DNA of 64,000 nucleotides from an uncultured Bacillota bacterium (lineage in GTDB: Bacteria > Bacillota_I > Bacilli_A > Erysipelotrichales > Erysipelotrichaceae). Below, piece by piece: positions 18,907 through 29,123 of this stretch. The notes under the pieces were generated by a model, which saw nothing but the letters and a program-made list of their open reading frames with translations, did not search any database and had not been told where the DNA came from. The stretch spans positions 1 to 64,000 of the forward strand of contig CAMNFQ010000002.1 in assembly GCA_946537295.1 (NCBI GenBank). The letters run 5' to 3'. Position numbers and translations under genes: made by a program. The number at the start of each line of letters is the position of its first letter. Position 1 is the stretch's first letter.

Positions 18907-21014
18907 AACTTATTTTCAGATATTTAAAACCATATATTCTGACAGTCCTGGCGATCGTCGTTTTGACTTTTGTACAGGTACAAAGCGAACTGCTGCTACC
19001 GGATTATATGTCAGGTATTGTCACAAATGGTATTCAGTATGGAGGAATAGAGGAAGAGACTCCTGTTGCGCTTACCAAGAAGGATATGGATAATATTCTG
19101 ATCTTTACAGAAGATGATAATACAATTCTTTCGCAATATGAATTACATAAGGCAAATGAAACAGCAATCATTGATGATCAGAAAATTGTCTTTAATGAAG
19201 ATGTCTATCTGTTAAAAGATAAGAGCGAAATCGCTGAGATGCGAGATCCACTGGTCTATTCCTATATGGCAAAGCAGAATGGTCTTGCTGTAAGCGAAGA
19301 AAACAAAGCTGAACTTATCAGTCAGCTAAACGATAAACTTAAGGGCTTAGAAGACAACTATGGTTCAATGGCTCGTATCTACAATAAATCTTTGTATGAT
19401 AATGTAGGTCTTTCCATTACAACCATTCAGAACAACTATATCCTCTCTTCTGGTCTAAAGATGCTGGGTATTGCTGCAATTGGTGTACTGGTTCAGTTTA
19501 TTTCAACTTACCTGGCAACAAAGACGGCTGCCAAAGTTGCAGCAAAGATGCGTAAGGATGTCTTTGAAAAAGTAGAATCATTCTCATCAAGTGAATTCTC
19601 CCGTTTTTCAACTTCATCACTTATCACCAGAACCGGTAATGATATCACCAAGATTCAGCAGCTGATCCAGATGATGTTAAGAATGATGCTGATGTCACCG
19701 ATCATGGGTATTACCGCTGTCATCAAGGTCACCAGATATCCAAATATCTCCTGGCTCTTGCTGGTAGCGATCGGTATTATGATCTGTGCCATGATTGTCC
19801 TGGCGGTATTTGCGGTACCAAAATTTGAAGTAATTCAGAAACTCACTGACCGTCTCAATGCGATCATGAGAGAATTCCTCGATGGAATGCTGGTAATAAG
19901 GGCATTCAATTCACAAAAGATCGAAGAGAATAAATTTGATGATATCAACAGCGGTTTAAAAAAGACTGATCTGTTTGTTTCCAGTGTCATGAATATCATG
20001 ATACCGGTCATGACTCTGGTCATGAATGGACTAACTGTTTCCATAACCTGGTTTGCTTCCAAGCAGATCGATATCGATGCCATGACGATTGGTGAAATGA
20101 TGGCGTTCTCACAATATGCGATTCATGTAGTCATGTCGTTCATGTTTGTCACCGGTATGTTCTTCATGGTTCCTCGTTCTCTTGTTTCAGTCAGACGTAT
20201 CAAGGAAGTGCTTGATACCAAGAATACGATCAATGATGTTGCTGAACCAAAGGTGTTACCGGAAGAAAATGGCGTTTTGAGTTTTGAACATGTCTCCTTC
20301 CGCTATCCGGGAGCTGAAGAATCAGTTCTGGAAGATGTCAGCTTTACAGCTGATCCGGGTCAGACTGTTGCCTTTATCGGCTCGACCGGTTCAGGTAAGT
20401 CAACGATCGTCAAACTGATCCCGCGTCTGTTTGATGTCAGTTCAGGAAGGATAAGTTACTGTGGTGAAGATATCCGTAATGTCTCACAGAAACAGTTACA
20501 TGAAAAGATCGGTTATGCTACACAAAAAGCTATCCTGTTTTCGGGTGATATCAGATCAAATATCTCCTTTGGCAGAGATGTAGCCGAAGAAGATATCCTT
20601 AAGGCAGTAAAGATTGCCCAGGCTGAAGATATCATCAAGGAAAAAGATGAAGGACTGGATGCGCCGATTACCCAAGGCGGTACCAATGTATCGGGTGGTC
20701 AGAAACAACGTATCTCAATTGCCAGAGCTTTAGCTCAGGATAAGAATATCTATATCTTTGATGATACGTTCTCAGCTTTGGACTACGAAACAGATAAGAG
20801 ATTAAGAAAAGCACTGGATGAGCTTATCAGTAAGACCAAGGCAACTGTCATTATGGTTGCGCAGCGTATCTCGACGATTAAGAATGCTGATAAGATCATC
20901 GTATTAGATAATGGCAAAGTGGTAGGTGAAGGAAAACATGCTGACTTGCTTAAAAATTGCGATATCTACAGACAGATCGCTTATTCACAACTTTCAAAGG
21001 AGGAATTAGCCTAA
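18903..21014 (+). CDS. ABC transporter ATP-binding protein/permease (heterodimer subunit, long TM1-TM2 insertion)
   Basis: Walker A GSTGSGKST, signature VSGGQKQR, Walker B FDDTFSALD, MVAQRIST. Confidence 0.95.
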   Translation: MKLIFRYLKPYILTVLAIVVLTFVQVQSELLLPDYMSGIVTNGIQYGGIEEETPVALTKKDMDNILIFTEDDNTILSQYELHKANETAIIDDQKIVFNEDVYLLKDKSEIAEMRDPLVYSYMAKQNGLAVSEENKAELISQLNDKLKGLEDNYGSMARIYNKSLYDNVGLSITTIQNNYILSSGLKMLGIAAIGVLVQFISTYLATKTAAKVAAKMRKDVFEKVESFSSSEFSRFSTSSLITRTGNDITKIQQLIQMMLRMMLMSPIMGITAVIKVTRYPNISWLLLVAIGIMICAMIVLAVFAVPKFEVIQKLTDRLNAIMREFLDGMLVIRAFNSQKIEENKFDDINSGLKKTDLFVSSVMNIMIPVMTLVMNGLTVSITWFASKQIDIDAMTIGEMMAFSQYAIHVVMSFMFVTGMFFMVPRSLVSVRRIKEVLDTKNTINDVAEPKVLPEENGVLSFEHVSFRYPGAEESVLEDVSFTADPGQTVAFIGSTGSGKSTIVKLIPRLFDVSSGRISYCGEDIRNVSQKQLHEKIGYATQKAILFSGDIRSNISFGRDVAEEDILKAVKIAQAEDIIKEKDEGLDAPITQGGTNVSGGQKQRISIARALAQDKNIYIFDDTFSALDYETDKRLRKALDELISKTKATVIMVAQRISTIKNADKIIVLDNGKVVGEGKHADLLKNCDIYRQIAYSQLSKEELA

Positions 21015-22825
21015 TGCCTCCTAGAATGCAAAAAATAGAAAAACCAAAAGATTTCAAGGGTACACTCAAACAGCTGATAACCTATATCAGACCATACTAC
21101 GCAAGGATCATCCTATCACTGATCCTGATGGTCATCTCAACTGTCATGTGTATCTATGGACCGAAACTGATCGGTAATGTTACAACACTAATTTCTGAAG
21201 GCATCATTTCAAAATATGCCGGAGGAGCTGGAATCGATTTCGATACGATCGGAAAACTGGTATTGACGATCCTTATCATCTATATCATCAGTGCTCTGAT
21301 CGATTATGTGGTAAATCTCTTACATGTCAATATCGCAGTAAACATCTCATATAAACTGCGTGATGATATTTCCAAGAAGATCAATAAACTGCCATTAAAG
21401 TATTTTGATTCCCAAAGTCATGGTGATGTATTGTCGCGTGTCACTAATGATGTCGACAACATCTCCAATAACCTGACATCAACAGTTTCGCAGGTACTCA
21501 ATTCAATGGTCAACATCGTTGGTGTACTATTCATGATGATCTCCATTTCCTGGAAACTGACACTTGTTTCACTGGTAGTCATTCCTTTATCAGGTGTCAT
21601 AGCAGCAATGACTGTCAAAATATCACAGAAATACTTCTCGGCGCATTCAAAATATCTTGGTGCGATCAACGGTCATATTGAAGAGATGTATTCCGGTCAT
21701 CTGCTGGTAAAGACCTATAACTATGAAGAGAAGTCGATTGAAAAATTCGATGAACTCAATGAAGAACTATATAATGCTGCCTATAAGTCACAGTTTTATT
21801 CCGGTATGATGTTCCCATTAACGGGATTCTTACAGAATGTCGGTTATGTGGCGGTATGTCTGATCGGTGGCTTTGAAGTAATTCAGGGCAGAATGGCAAT
21901 TGGTGATATTCAGGCCTTCACTACTTATGTACGTCGACTCCAGCAGCCAATCTCACAGGTCGCTCAATTGCTCAATACGATCCAGACAATGGTTGCTGCA
22001 GCAGAAAGAGTCTTCAATCTGTTAAATGAAACAGAAGAAGAAAAAAATTGTGAGAATCCGGTAAAGATCACTGATGAAAATGGTGTATCAAAGATCCAGG
22101 GTAATGTCACATTTGAAAACGTCAGATTCGGGTATGATCCTGATAAGATCATCATCAACGACTTCTCAATGTTTGTAGCTCCTGGTAAGGATGTTGCGAT
22201 CGTTGGACCAACTGGTGCTGGTAAGACAACACTGGTAAAACTGCTGATGAGATTCTATGAACTCAATGGTGGTGGAATATATGTCGATTTCAAGAATATA
22301 AGAGACTATAAACGTGAAGATCTCAGATCGATCTTCGGTATGGTGCTTCAGGATGCCTGGCTGTTTGATGGAACGATCAGAGACAATATCCGTTTTGGTA
22401 AACCTGATGCAACAGATGAAGAGATCTATGAAGCCTGCCGTCTGGCTCATGTCGACAGATTCATAAAGACGCTGGAGGATGGCTATGATACGATCGTTTC
22501 AGAAGATACCTCTGCGATTTCACAGGGTCAGAAACAGCTGTTGACGATCGCTCGAGCATTCCTTAAAGATCCTAAGATCCTGATCCTTGATGAAGCTACT
22601 TCCTCGGTTGATACCAGAACAGAACAGCTGATCCAGGATTCCATGGAAGAACTTCGTAAAGGCAGAACAGCCTTTACCATCGCTCATCGTCTATCTACGA
22701 TCAGAAATGCTGATATAATCATCGTTCTTGATAAGGGTGATGTCGTAGAAGTCGGTGATCATGATTCCCTGATGGAAAAGAAGGGCTTCTACTACAAGCT
22801 GTATAATTCACAATTCGACAGCTAG
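21014..22825 (+). CDS. ABC transporter ATP-binding protein/permease (partner subunit)
   Basis: Walker A GPTGAGKTT, signature ISQGQKQL, Walker B LDEATSSVD, IAHRLST; TAATG coupling with upstream gene. Confidence 0.95.
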   Translation: MPPRMQKIEKPKDFKGTLKQLITYIRPYYARIILSLILMVISTVMCIYGPKLIGNVTTLISEGIISKYAGGAGIDFDTIGKLVLTILIIYIISALIDYVVNLLHVNIAVNISYKLRDDISKKINKLPLKYFDSQSHGDVLSRVTNDVDNISNNLTSTVSQVLNSMVNIVGVLFMMISISWKLTLVSLVVIPLSGVIAAMTVKISQKYFSAHSKYLGAINGHIEEMYSGHLLVKTYNYEEKSIEKFDELNEELYNAAYKSQFYSGMMFPLTGFLQNVGYVAVCLIGGFEVIQGRMAIGDIQAFTTYVRRLQQPISQVAQLLNTIQTMVAAAERVFNLLNETEEEKNCENPVKITDENGVSKIQGNVTFENVRFGYDPDKIIINDFSMFVAPGKDVAIVGPTGAGKTTLVKLLMRFYELNGGGIYVDFKNIRDYKREDLRSIFGMVLQDAWLFDGTIRDNIRFGKPDATDEEIYEACRLAHVDRFIKTLEDGYDTIVSEDTSAISQGQKQLLTIARAFLKDPKILILDEATSSVDTRTEQLIQDSMEELRKGRTAFTIAHRLSTIRNADIIIVLDKGDVVEVGDHDSLMEKKGFYYKLYNSQFDS

Positions 22826-22847
22826 TAATGTATAATCAATGAAGACG

Positions 22848-22873
22848 AAAGCCAACTTTCTGTTGGCTTTTTG
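22848..22873 (+). terminator. Rho-independent terminator
   Basis: AAAGCCAAC-tttct-GTTGGCTTTTT. Confidence 0.75.
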
Positions 22874-22878
22874 TAAAA

Positions 22879-24651
22879 ATGAAAACAACAGTTAGAAACT
22901 ATTATCTCAAATATATTGGCCTGTTTCTGATCGGAATCGTGGCTGATATCATCGTTGATGTAGTACAGACCTATGTACCTGAGCTTTTAGGTACCATGGT
23001 CGAAATAGTTTCCAATAATACAAATGTCAGCTTAGCTGATATTTCAGATGTTGTGAAAAACGTCATCATCATCGCCTTTGTCTTGATGGCAGGAAGATTC
23101 GTGATGCGTTTCTCAATCCTTTCCGCTTCAGGCAAGATCGAGGCCAATATCCGTCATGATATGTTTCTGAAAGCTGAAAGACTATCACAACGCTACTATC
23201 ATGAAAACAAGATCGGTACCATCATGTCGTGGTTTTCTTCTGATGTTGAAGCAGTGGAAGAGTTTACCGGATGGGGAACGATCATGGTTGTTGATGCGGT
23301 ATTCCTATCAGCTGTATCTTTCTTCAAGATGATCAGACTTGATATCGTCCTTTCCATAATTGCGATCATTCCAATGTTGGCACTTGTTATCTGGGGAAAC
23401 AGAGTTGAAAAGATCATGTCAGACAAGTGGGAAGAAAGACAGAAACAGTTTGATGCACTCTATGATTTTACCCAGGAGACTTTTACCGGAATCCGTGTCA
23501 TCAAAGCTTTTGTCAAGGAAGTTCAGGAACTGAAGGCTTTCTCTAAAGTAGCCGAAGAAAACAGCAACAAGAATCTGGAATTTGCCAGACTATCCATTAA
23601 ATTTGATGTATATATTGAACTGATCATTGGTGTTACGATGTCCTTACTGATCGGTGCAGGTTCATATTTTGTCTATCTGAATTCTTTAGGAAGACCAATT
23701 GTTTTATTTGGTCATGCGATCGCGATCAGTGCCAGTAAGCTAATCACTTTCATTGGTTATGTCGATACTCTGATCTGGCCAATGATTGCTATGGGTCAGA
23801 TCCTTCAGATGCATTCTAGATATAAGACTTCCATTGGCAGAATCTATGCCTTCCTTGATCAGGAAGAAGAGATTCATTCCATTGAGAATGCGGTTAAGCT
23901 GACTGATTGCAAGGGAAAGATCAGATTCAACGATTTTTCGTTTGTCTATCCGGATGGTGATACCCATTCGTTACATAATGTCAGTTTTGAGATCAAGCCT
24001 GGTGAAATGGTCGGTGTTGTCGGCAAGATCGGTTCAGGCAAGACCACACTGGTCAATTCTTTGTTAAGACTATACAACATTGAAAAAGGCAAGATCTTTA
24101 TTGATGATATCGATCTGATGGATCTTGATATCACAAATCTCAGAGATAATATCGCCTATGTACCACAGGATAATTTTCTGTTTTCTGACAATATCAGAAA
24201 CAATATTTCTTTTTCCAACACCAAGGCTGATATGTCTGATATCAGAAAGGCTGCCAAGTTTGCGGATGTTGATGACAATATCCTGGGCTTCTCGGAAGGC
24301 TATGAAACAGTTACCGGCGAAAGAGGCGTGACTCTTTCCGGTGGTCAGAAACAGCGTATTTCTATTGCCCGTGCCTATATCAAGAATGCACCGATCATGA
24401 TCATGGATGATTCGGTTTCAGCTGTTGATATGAAAACGGAAGAAACGATCTTAAACAACATCTATGAAAAACGTAAAGGAATGACAACAATCATCATCGC
24501 TTCAAGAGTTTCCACCGTATCACATCTTGATAAGATTTTGGTACTGAAGGAAGGAACAGTTGAAGCTTTTGATACACCTGATAATCTTCTGAAGATATCT
24601 CCAACATATCAGAAGATGGTCTATCTGCAGAAACTGGAGAGTGAACTGTAA
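22879..24651 (+). CDS. ABC transporter ATP-binding protein/permease (YheI-like)
   Basis: Walker A GKIGSGKTT, LSGGQKQR, MDDSVSAVD, IASRVST. Confidence 0.93.
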   Translation: MKTTVRNYYLKYIGLFLIGIVADIIVDVVQTYVPELLGTMVEIVSNNTNVSLADISDVVKNVIIIAFVLMAGRFVMRFSILSASGKIEANIRHDMFLKAERLSQRYYHENKIGTIMSWFSSDVEAVEEFTGWGTIMVVDAVFLSAVSFFKMIRLDIVLSIIAIIPMLALVIWGNRVEKIMSDKWEERQKQFDALYDFTQETFTGIRVIKAFVKEVQELKAFSKVAEENSNKNLEFARLSIKFDVYIELIIGVTMSLLIGAGSYFVYLNSLGRPIVLFGHAIAISASKLITFIGYVDTLIWPMIAMGQILQMHSRYKTSIGRIYAFLDQEEEIHSIENAVKLTDCKGKIRFNDFSFVYPDGDTHSLHNVSFEIKPGEMVGVVGKIGSGKTTLVNSLLRLYNIEKGKIFIDDIDLMDLDITNLRDNIAYVPQDNFLFSDNIRNNISFSNTKADMSDIRKAAKFADVDDNILGFSEGYETVTGERGVTLSGGQKQRISIARAYIKNAPIMIMDDSVSAVDMKTEETILNNIYEKRKGMTTIIIASRVSTVSHLDKILVLKEGTVEAFDTPDNLLKISPTYQKMVYLQKLESEL

Positions 24652-24653
24652 AC

Positions 24654-26414
24654 ATGAATGACGAACTCGAAAAGCTGAAAGGTGACCATAAGTTACCCTT
24701 AAGTGTGATCATCAGAAGGACACTTAAGTATGTCAGTTCAGAGAAGTCAGGTTTTATCCTGTCGCTGTTTTTGCTTATCCTGAATGTCATTCTTGATTCG
24801 ATCTCACCATTATTCACCAGTTCCATTACAGATGAACTGGTTAAGGATAATATCAATCTGAAACTGGTTCTGACACTGGCAATCCTGTCCTTTGTGATCG
24901 TAGTGATAAATCAGGCTTTCCTGTATATTGAATCAATTATCTTGCAGAAATGTGGACAAAGGATCATCTATCGATTAAGAAAAGAGATCTTCGAACATAT
25001 TGAGAATATGTCATTAAATCAGTTCAACGAGATGCCGGTAGGTTCACTTGTTACCCGTGTAACATCCTATACTGCTTCGATGTCTGATCTGTTTACCGGT
25101 GTCTTAGTCAGGATACTTCGTGATATCACGACCCTGGTTGGTGTCTATGTGATCATGTTTTTCATCTCACCATCATTAGCTATGTCACTATTTGGTGTAG
25201 TTGTGCTGGTGTTCATCATATCGTTTATCTTCTCTAAGACAGTAAGAGAGATCTTTAGAAAAGAAAGAGCTTCTATTTCTGATATCAATACCTTCCTTTC
25301 TGAAAACCTGGCAGGAATGAAACTCACACAGGTCTTCAATCAGGAAGAAACAAAGGATCAGCAGTTCTCTGAGAAGAATGAAACTTTGAGAAAACAGCGT
25401 TTCAATGTCATAAAGGCTTTTGGTATCTATCGTCCACTGATCTCTTTCATCTACACCTGTTCGATTGCCTTATGCTTTGTGCAGGGTGTCAGATTCGGCT
25501 TATCAGCTGGTGAGATAGTGGCCTTCTATCTGTATCTGTCAAAGTTCTTTAATCCGATCCAGAATCTGGCGGATCAGCTCAACGCCTTACAAAAAGCACT
25601 GACTGCTTCAGAAAGGATCTTCAATCTGCTGGATGTCAAACCTGATGTGCTTGATGCCGAAGATGCGATCAGAATCGATCACTTTGAGGGTAAGATCGAA
25701 TTCAAGAACGTCTGGTTTGCCTATAAGGATGATAACTGGATCCTGAAGGATGTCTCCTTTGTGATTGAACCTAAGCAGACCTGTGCCTTTGTCGGTGCAA
25801 CTGGTGCTGGCAAGACCACAATCCTTTCACTGATCGTCAGAAACTATGAAGTCCAGAAAGGCGAGATCCTGATCGATGGTATCAACATCAACAGAATCGA
25901 GATCTCAAGTCTTCGTAAAGCAATCGGTCAGATGTTGCAGGACGTCTTCTTATTCTCAGGTACGATCAAAGAAAATATCACCCTTCATGATGATTCCTTC
26001 ACTAAGGAACAGATTGAAGAAGCATGTGAATATGTCAATGCGGATAGTTTTATCAACAAGCTTCCAAAAGGCATTGATGAACAGATCATTGAAAAAGGTG
26101 AGAATCTCTCGCAAGGTCAAAGACAGCTTCTTTCCTTTGCCCGTACCGTTATTCATAAGCCACAGATCCTGATCTTAGATGAAGCGACCGCAAACATTGA
26201 TACCGAGACAGAAGTTTTGATTCAGAAGTCATTAGAAAAGATGAAGAATATCGGAACAATGCTGGTAGTCGCACATCGTCTTTCAACCATTCAACATGCT
26301 GATCAGATTATTGTCTTACAGAATGGTGAGATCGTTGAAAGCGGAAATCATCAGCAGCTTCTGAAAAAAAGAGGCTATTACTACAAGCTCTATCAGTTAC
26401 AGTTTGATAACTGA
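24654..26414 (+). CDS. ABC transporter ATP-binding protein/permease (YheH-like partner)
   Basis: Walker [34 protein letters not shown]. Confidence 0.93.
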   Translation: MNDELEKLKGDHKLPLSVIIRRTLKYVSSEKSGFILSLFLLILNVILDSISPLFTSSITDELVKDNINLKLVLTLAILSFVIVVINQAFLYIESIILQKCGQRIIYRLRKEIFEHIENMSLNQFNEMPVGSLVTRVTSYTASMSDLFTGVLVRILRDITTLVGVYVIMFFISPSLAMSLFGVVVLVFIISFIFSKTVREIFRKERASISDINTFLSENLAGMKLTQVFNQEETKDQQFSEKNETLRKQRFNVIKAFGIYRPLISFIYTCSIALCFVQGVRFGLSAGEIVAFYLYLSKFFNPIQNLADQLNALQKALTASERIFNLLDVKPDVLDAEDAIRIDHFEGKIEFKNVWFAYKDDNWILKDVSFVIEPKQTCAFVGATGAGKTTILSLIVRNYEVQKGEILIDGININRIEISSLRKAIGQMLQDVFLFSGTIKENITLHDDSFTKEQIEEACEYVNADSFINKLPKGIDEQIIEKGENLSQGQRQLLSFARTVIHKPQILILDEATANIDTETEVLIQKSLEKMKNIGTMLVVAHRLSTIQHADQIIVLQNGEIVESGNHQQLLKKRGYYYKLYQLQFDN

Positions 26415-26431
26415 TAACATAATTTATAAAT

Positions 26432-26464
26432 GAAAGTGAGGTTAAGTTTCCTCACTTTCTTTTG
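26432..26464 (+). terminator. Strong Rho-independent terminator
   Basis: GAAAGTGAGG-ttaagttt-CCTCACTTTC followed by T-rich tract; separates ABC operon from TIR operon. Confidence 0.85.
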
Positions 26465-26522
26465 TCTTAAAAGAGATGTTAGTTAACACTTTTATTGAAT
26501 TACGGTTTAAAATAAAGGTGAA

Positions 26523-28262
26523 ATGAAGTCTTACTCAGGTAATCAGAAACCGTACGTTTACGTCTGTTACAGTAAAGCAGATGATGTAAATGAGTTTTTG
26601 AATGAATTGGATAAAAATAATATAGCTCTGTGCCTTAACGAAGGATATGACAGAAAACAAGAGAAGCAGATTGCTTCATCTTTTGGTGTCCTTCTTTTCA
26701 TATCCAAACAACTGCTTAAAGAAGAACATTTCCGCAAGGTCGTTGATTGTGCAATCAGGAATGGCAAGAATATCCTCAGTGTCTATCTGGAAGATGTCGA
26801 GCTTGATTCCACTTTGAATATGCAACTTAACTCCCAACAAGCTTTATTTGAAAGCAAATATGCCAGCAGAGAAGAATTGCTCAATGAGATGAAAAAGAGT
26901 GTGATCTTTACTGATATGAAGATCACCGAGCAACAAAAGAAGGCTCAGAAAAACAGAGCTCTTACCATGATCATTATTCCAATCGTTGCTGCATTACTGG
27001 TATTTGTTGGTGTCATCTATCCAATGATCCAGGAAAACAAAGCCAAGGCTAAGGCGGAAGCAGATGCTTTGGCTCAGTTTGGTCTTGCCGGATTGAGTCA
27101 AGAAGATCTGGAAAAGATCACTTCGCTTCATATTGTTGGTGATACAGTCTTTCCTGATGCTGATACGATCAATAAAGTAGCTTGTAATTACAGTGATGAT
27201 GGCTCGATCGATTATGAAGTTGAAAGTATCGATGAAGATGGAAACTGGTACTGGAGTTCGGCAGGAAATGTCGCTCCTGGTACGATAGATGATGTTTCTG
27301 TTCTTACAAAGTTGCCTAATCTTGAAAGACTGACAATAGCTGGTGAACAGATAAGAGATATATCGCCACTTTTTGAATTACAGAAGTTAAGAGAACTGGT
27401 TATCGATTGTAATCCGATCGAATCACTATCAGGCATAGAAAACTGCAAGAGTCTCAAAAGGATCGAATTAAGATCAACACTTGTTTCTGATCTTAGCCCA
27501 CTATACTCTATACGTTTTTTAGATGGTATCTGGGCAGGTAATTGTGAAAACATCACCACAATTGATGGTATCGAAAACTCCAACATCGTTGATCTTGAAA
27601 TTTATGGAACAAATATCAGAAATATCGCACATCTTCCAAAACTGAATGATCCATTTAAGCAACAAAGTGGTTTTGGTCTGAATATAACAGGATATGAAGG
27701 TTCATATGAATTTCTGAATGAATTAACCAGATATAACTGGCTGGAAATCAATGCACCTCTAAGTGCGATCTCACCATATCTTAAAAATGCCTGGGCTCAT
27801 TATTTTGGCTTTTATGATGATAACTTACAGTCAATAAGGGAAATGGATGGCATCTTTTCAAATGGTCTTGGTTCTTTGAAGATCAGATCTAGATCGTTGA
27901 ATTCACTTGAAGGTTTCGCTGAAATATTCCGACTTGCCAATACGTTGAGATTAGAATGCTGTGAGCAGTTATCGGATCTGAGTCCTCTGACTTCGAGCAG
28001 AATCGTTTCTTTAGATCTTTGGGACTGTCCAGGTCTCAGAAATCTATCTACTATCTCTTCGAGTAAAATTTCCATCTTACAAATCAGGAGATGTGAAAAC
28101 ATTGAAGATCTTGATTTTGTTCTTAACAGTAACATCAAAGATCTGACGATCGATGAAGATCTGTTGGATTTACTTACCGATGAGATCAAAGAGATGGGCA
28201 TTAAGATAAAGGTCGTCAATGATCAAGGTGAAGTTATCGAATCTTATTCAACCGAAGAATAA
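26523..28262 (+). CDS. TIR-like domain, TM helix, C-terminal LRR protein
   Basis: N-term YVYVCYSKADDVNEFLNELDKNNIALCLNEGY; TM ALTMIIIPIVAALLVFVGVIYPMI; SDS22-like LRRs LPNLERLTIAGEQIRDISPLFELQKLRELVIDCNPIESLSGIENCKSLKRIEL. Confidence 0.8.
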   Translation: MKSYSGNQKPYVYVCYSKADDVNEFLNELDKNNIALCLNEGYDRKQEKQIASSFGVLLFISKQLLKEEHFRKVVDCAIRNGKNILSVYLEDVELDSTLNMQLNSQQALFESKYASREELLNEMKKSVIFTDMKITEQQKKAQKNRALTMIIIPIVAALLVFVGVIYPMIQENKAKAKAEADALAQFGLAGLSQEDLEKITSLHIVGDTVFPDADTINKVACNYSDDGSIDYEVESIDEDGNWYWSSAGNVAPGTIDDVSVLTKLPNLERLTIAGEQIRDISPLFELQKLRELVIDCNPIESLSGIENCKSLKRIELRSTLVSDLSPLYSIRFLDGIWAGNCENITTIDGIENSNIVDLEIYGTNIRNIAHLPKLNDPFKQQSGFGLNITGYEGSYEFLNELTRYNWLEINAPLSAISPYLKNAWAHYFGFYDDNLQSIREMDGIFSNGLGSLKIRSRSLNSLEGFAEIFRLANTLRLECCEQLSDLSPLTSSRIVSLDLWDCPGLRNLSTISSSKISILQIRRCENIEDLDFVLNSNIKDLTIDEDLLDLLTDEIKEMGIKIKVVNDQGEVIESYSTEE

Positions 28263-29122
28263 TGAAACATTTTAAATATATATCATATGGCGGACCTGAA
28301 GATTTTATCTTCATACGTTGTCATCTGAACGATTATAATAAATCGTTAAAACTCGCCGAAAGACTTGCTGATGAAAAGATCAGAGTCTTTTTTGATTGTG
28401 CTGATTTCAAGGATGAACATCGTCCTGATGAAGTTGCCGGTGGCATTCTCAATGCGAAGCTGTGCGTCTTTTATCTATCAAAACAAGCGCTTGAAGATCT
28501 TGATTTTCGTAATAGTATCAACTTTGCCCTAGGCAAGAGGATGAAGGTAGTATGTCTCAGAGAAGATGAAAAGGAAATGGGACACGGCATGGATATGCAG
28601 CTGGCTAATATCAGAATGTTTAAAGATACTGATGCACTCTATGATCATATCATCAATAATGATGAATATTACAGTTGTCGTGGTGAAGGACAGATTCTTG
28701 ATCAAAGAGGAGATAAGGGAAAAGTGCTTGCCCTGATCATGAGTGCTCTGGCGATCATCCTTGCCTTGGGTCTGTTTATTATTATCAATAACAGAATCAG
28801 ATATTATCGTTCAGCAGAATATCTTCTAGGAAGAATAGGTGATAGTGAATATCTGGACTTTACCTCTTTCAGACAGGATGATCTTGTCTATCTTAAAGAT
28901 AAGAAGATCAGTTTCCTTTATTGTGCTGATATGGATCTGAATGCATCTGATTTAATTCAGGAACTTAAGATAGATAAGATCGATATCAGTGGCAATGTTG
29001 ATATTGATGTAAGTGGTTTATGTAAAAATCCAAATCTGAAAGAAGTAATTCTTTCTCAAGACATGCTTAGTCAGGCAAGACAACTTAGTGAAGCAGGAAA
29101 GATAGTGGAGATCAGCAGATAA
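28262..29122 (+). CDS. TIR-like domain, TM helix, short LRR-like C-terminus
   Basis: DFIFIRCHLNDYNKSLKLAERLADEKIRVFFDCADFKDEHRP...LCVFYLSKQALEDLDFRNSINFALGKRMKVV; TM VLALIMSALAIILALGLFIII; TAATG coupling. Confidence 0.7.
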   Translation: MKHFKYISYGGPEDFIFIRCHLNDYNKSLKLAERLADEKIRVFFDCADFKDEHRPDEVAGGILNAKLCVFYLSKQALEDLDFRNSINFALGKRMKVVCLREDEKEMGHGMDMQLANIRMFKDTDALYDHIINNDEYYSCRGEGQILDQRGDKGKVLALIMSALAIILALGLFIIINNRIRYYRSAEYLLGRIGDSEYLDFTSFRQDDLVYLKDKKISFLYCADMDLNASDLIQELKIDKIDISGNVDIDVSGLCKNPNLKEVILSQDMLSQARQLSEAGKIVEISR

Positions 29123-29123
29123 G

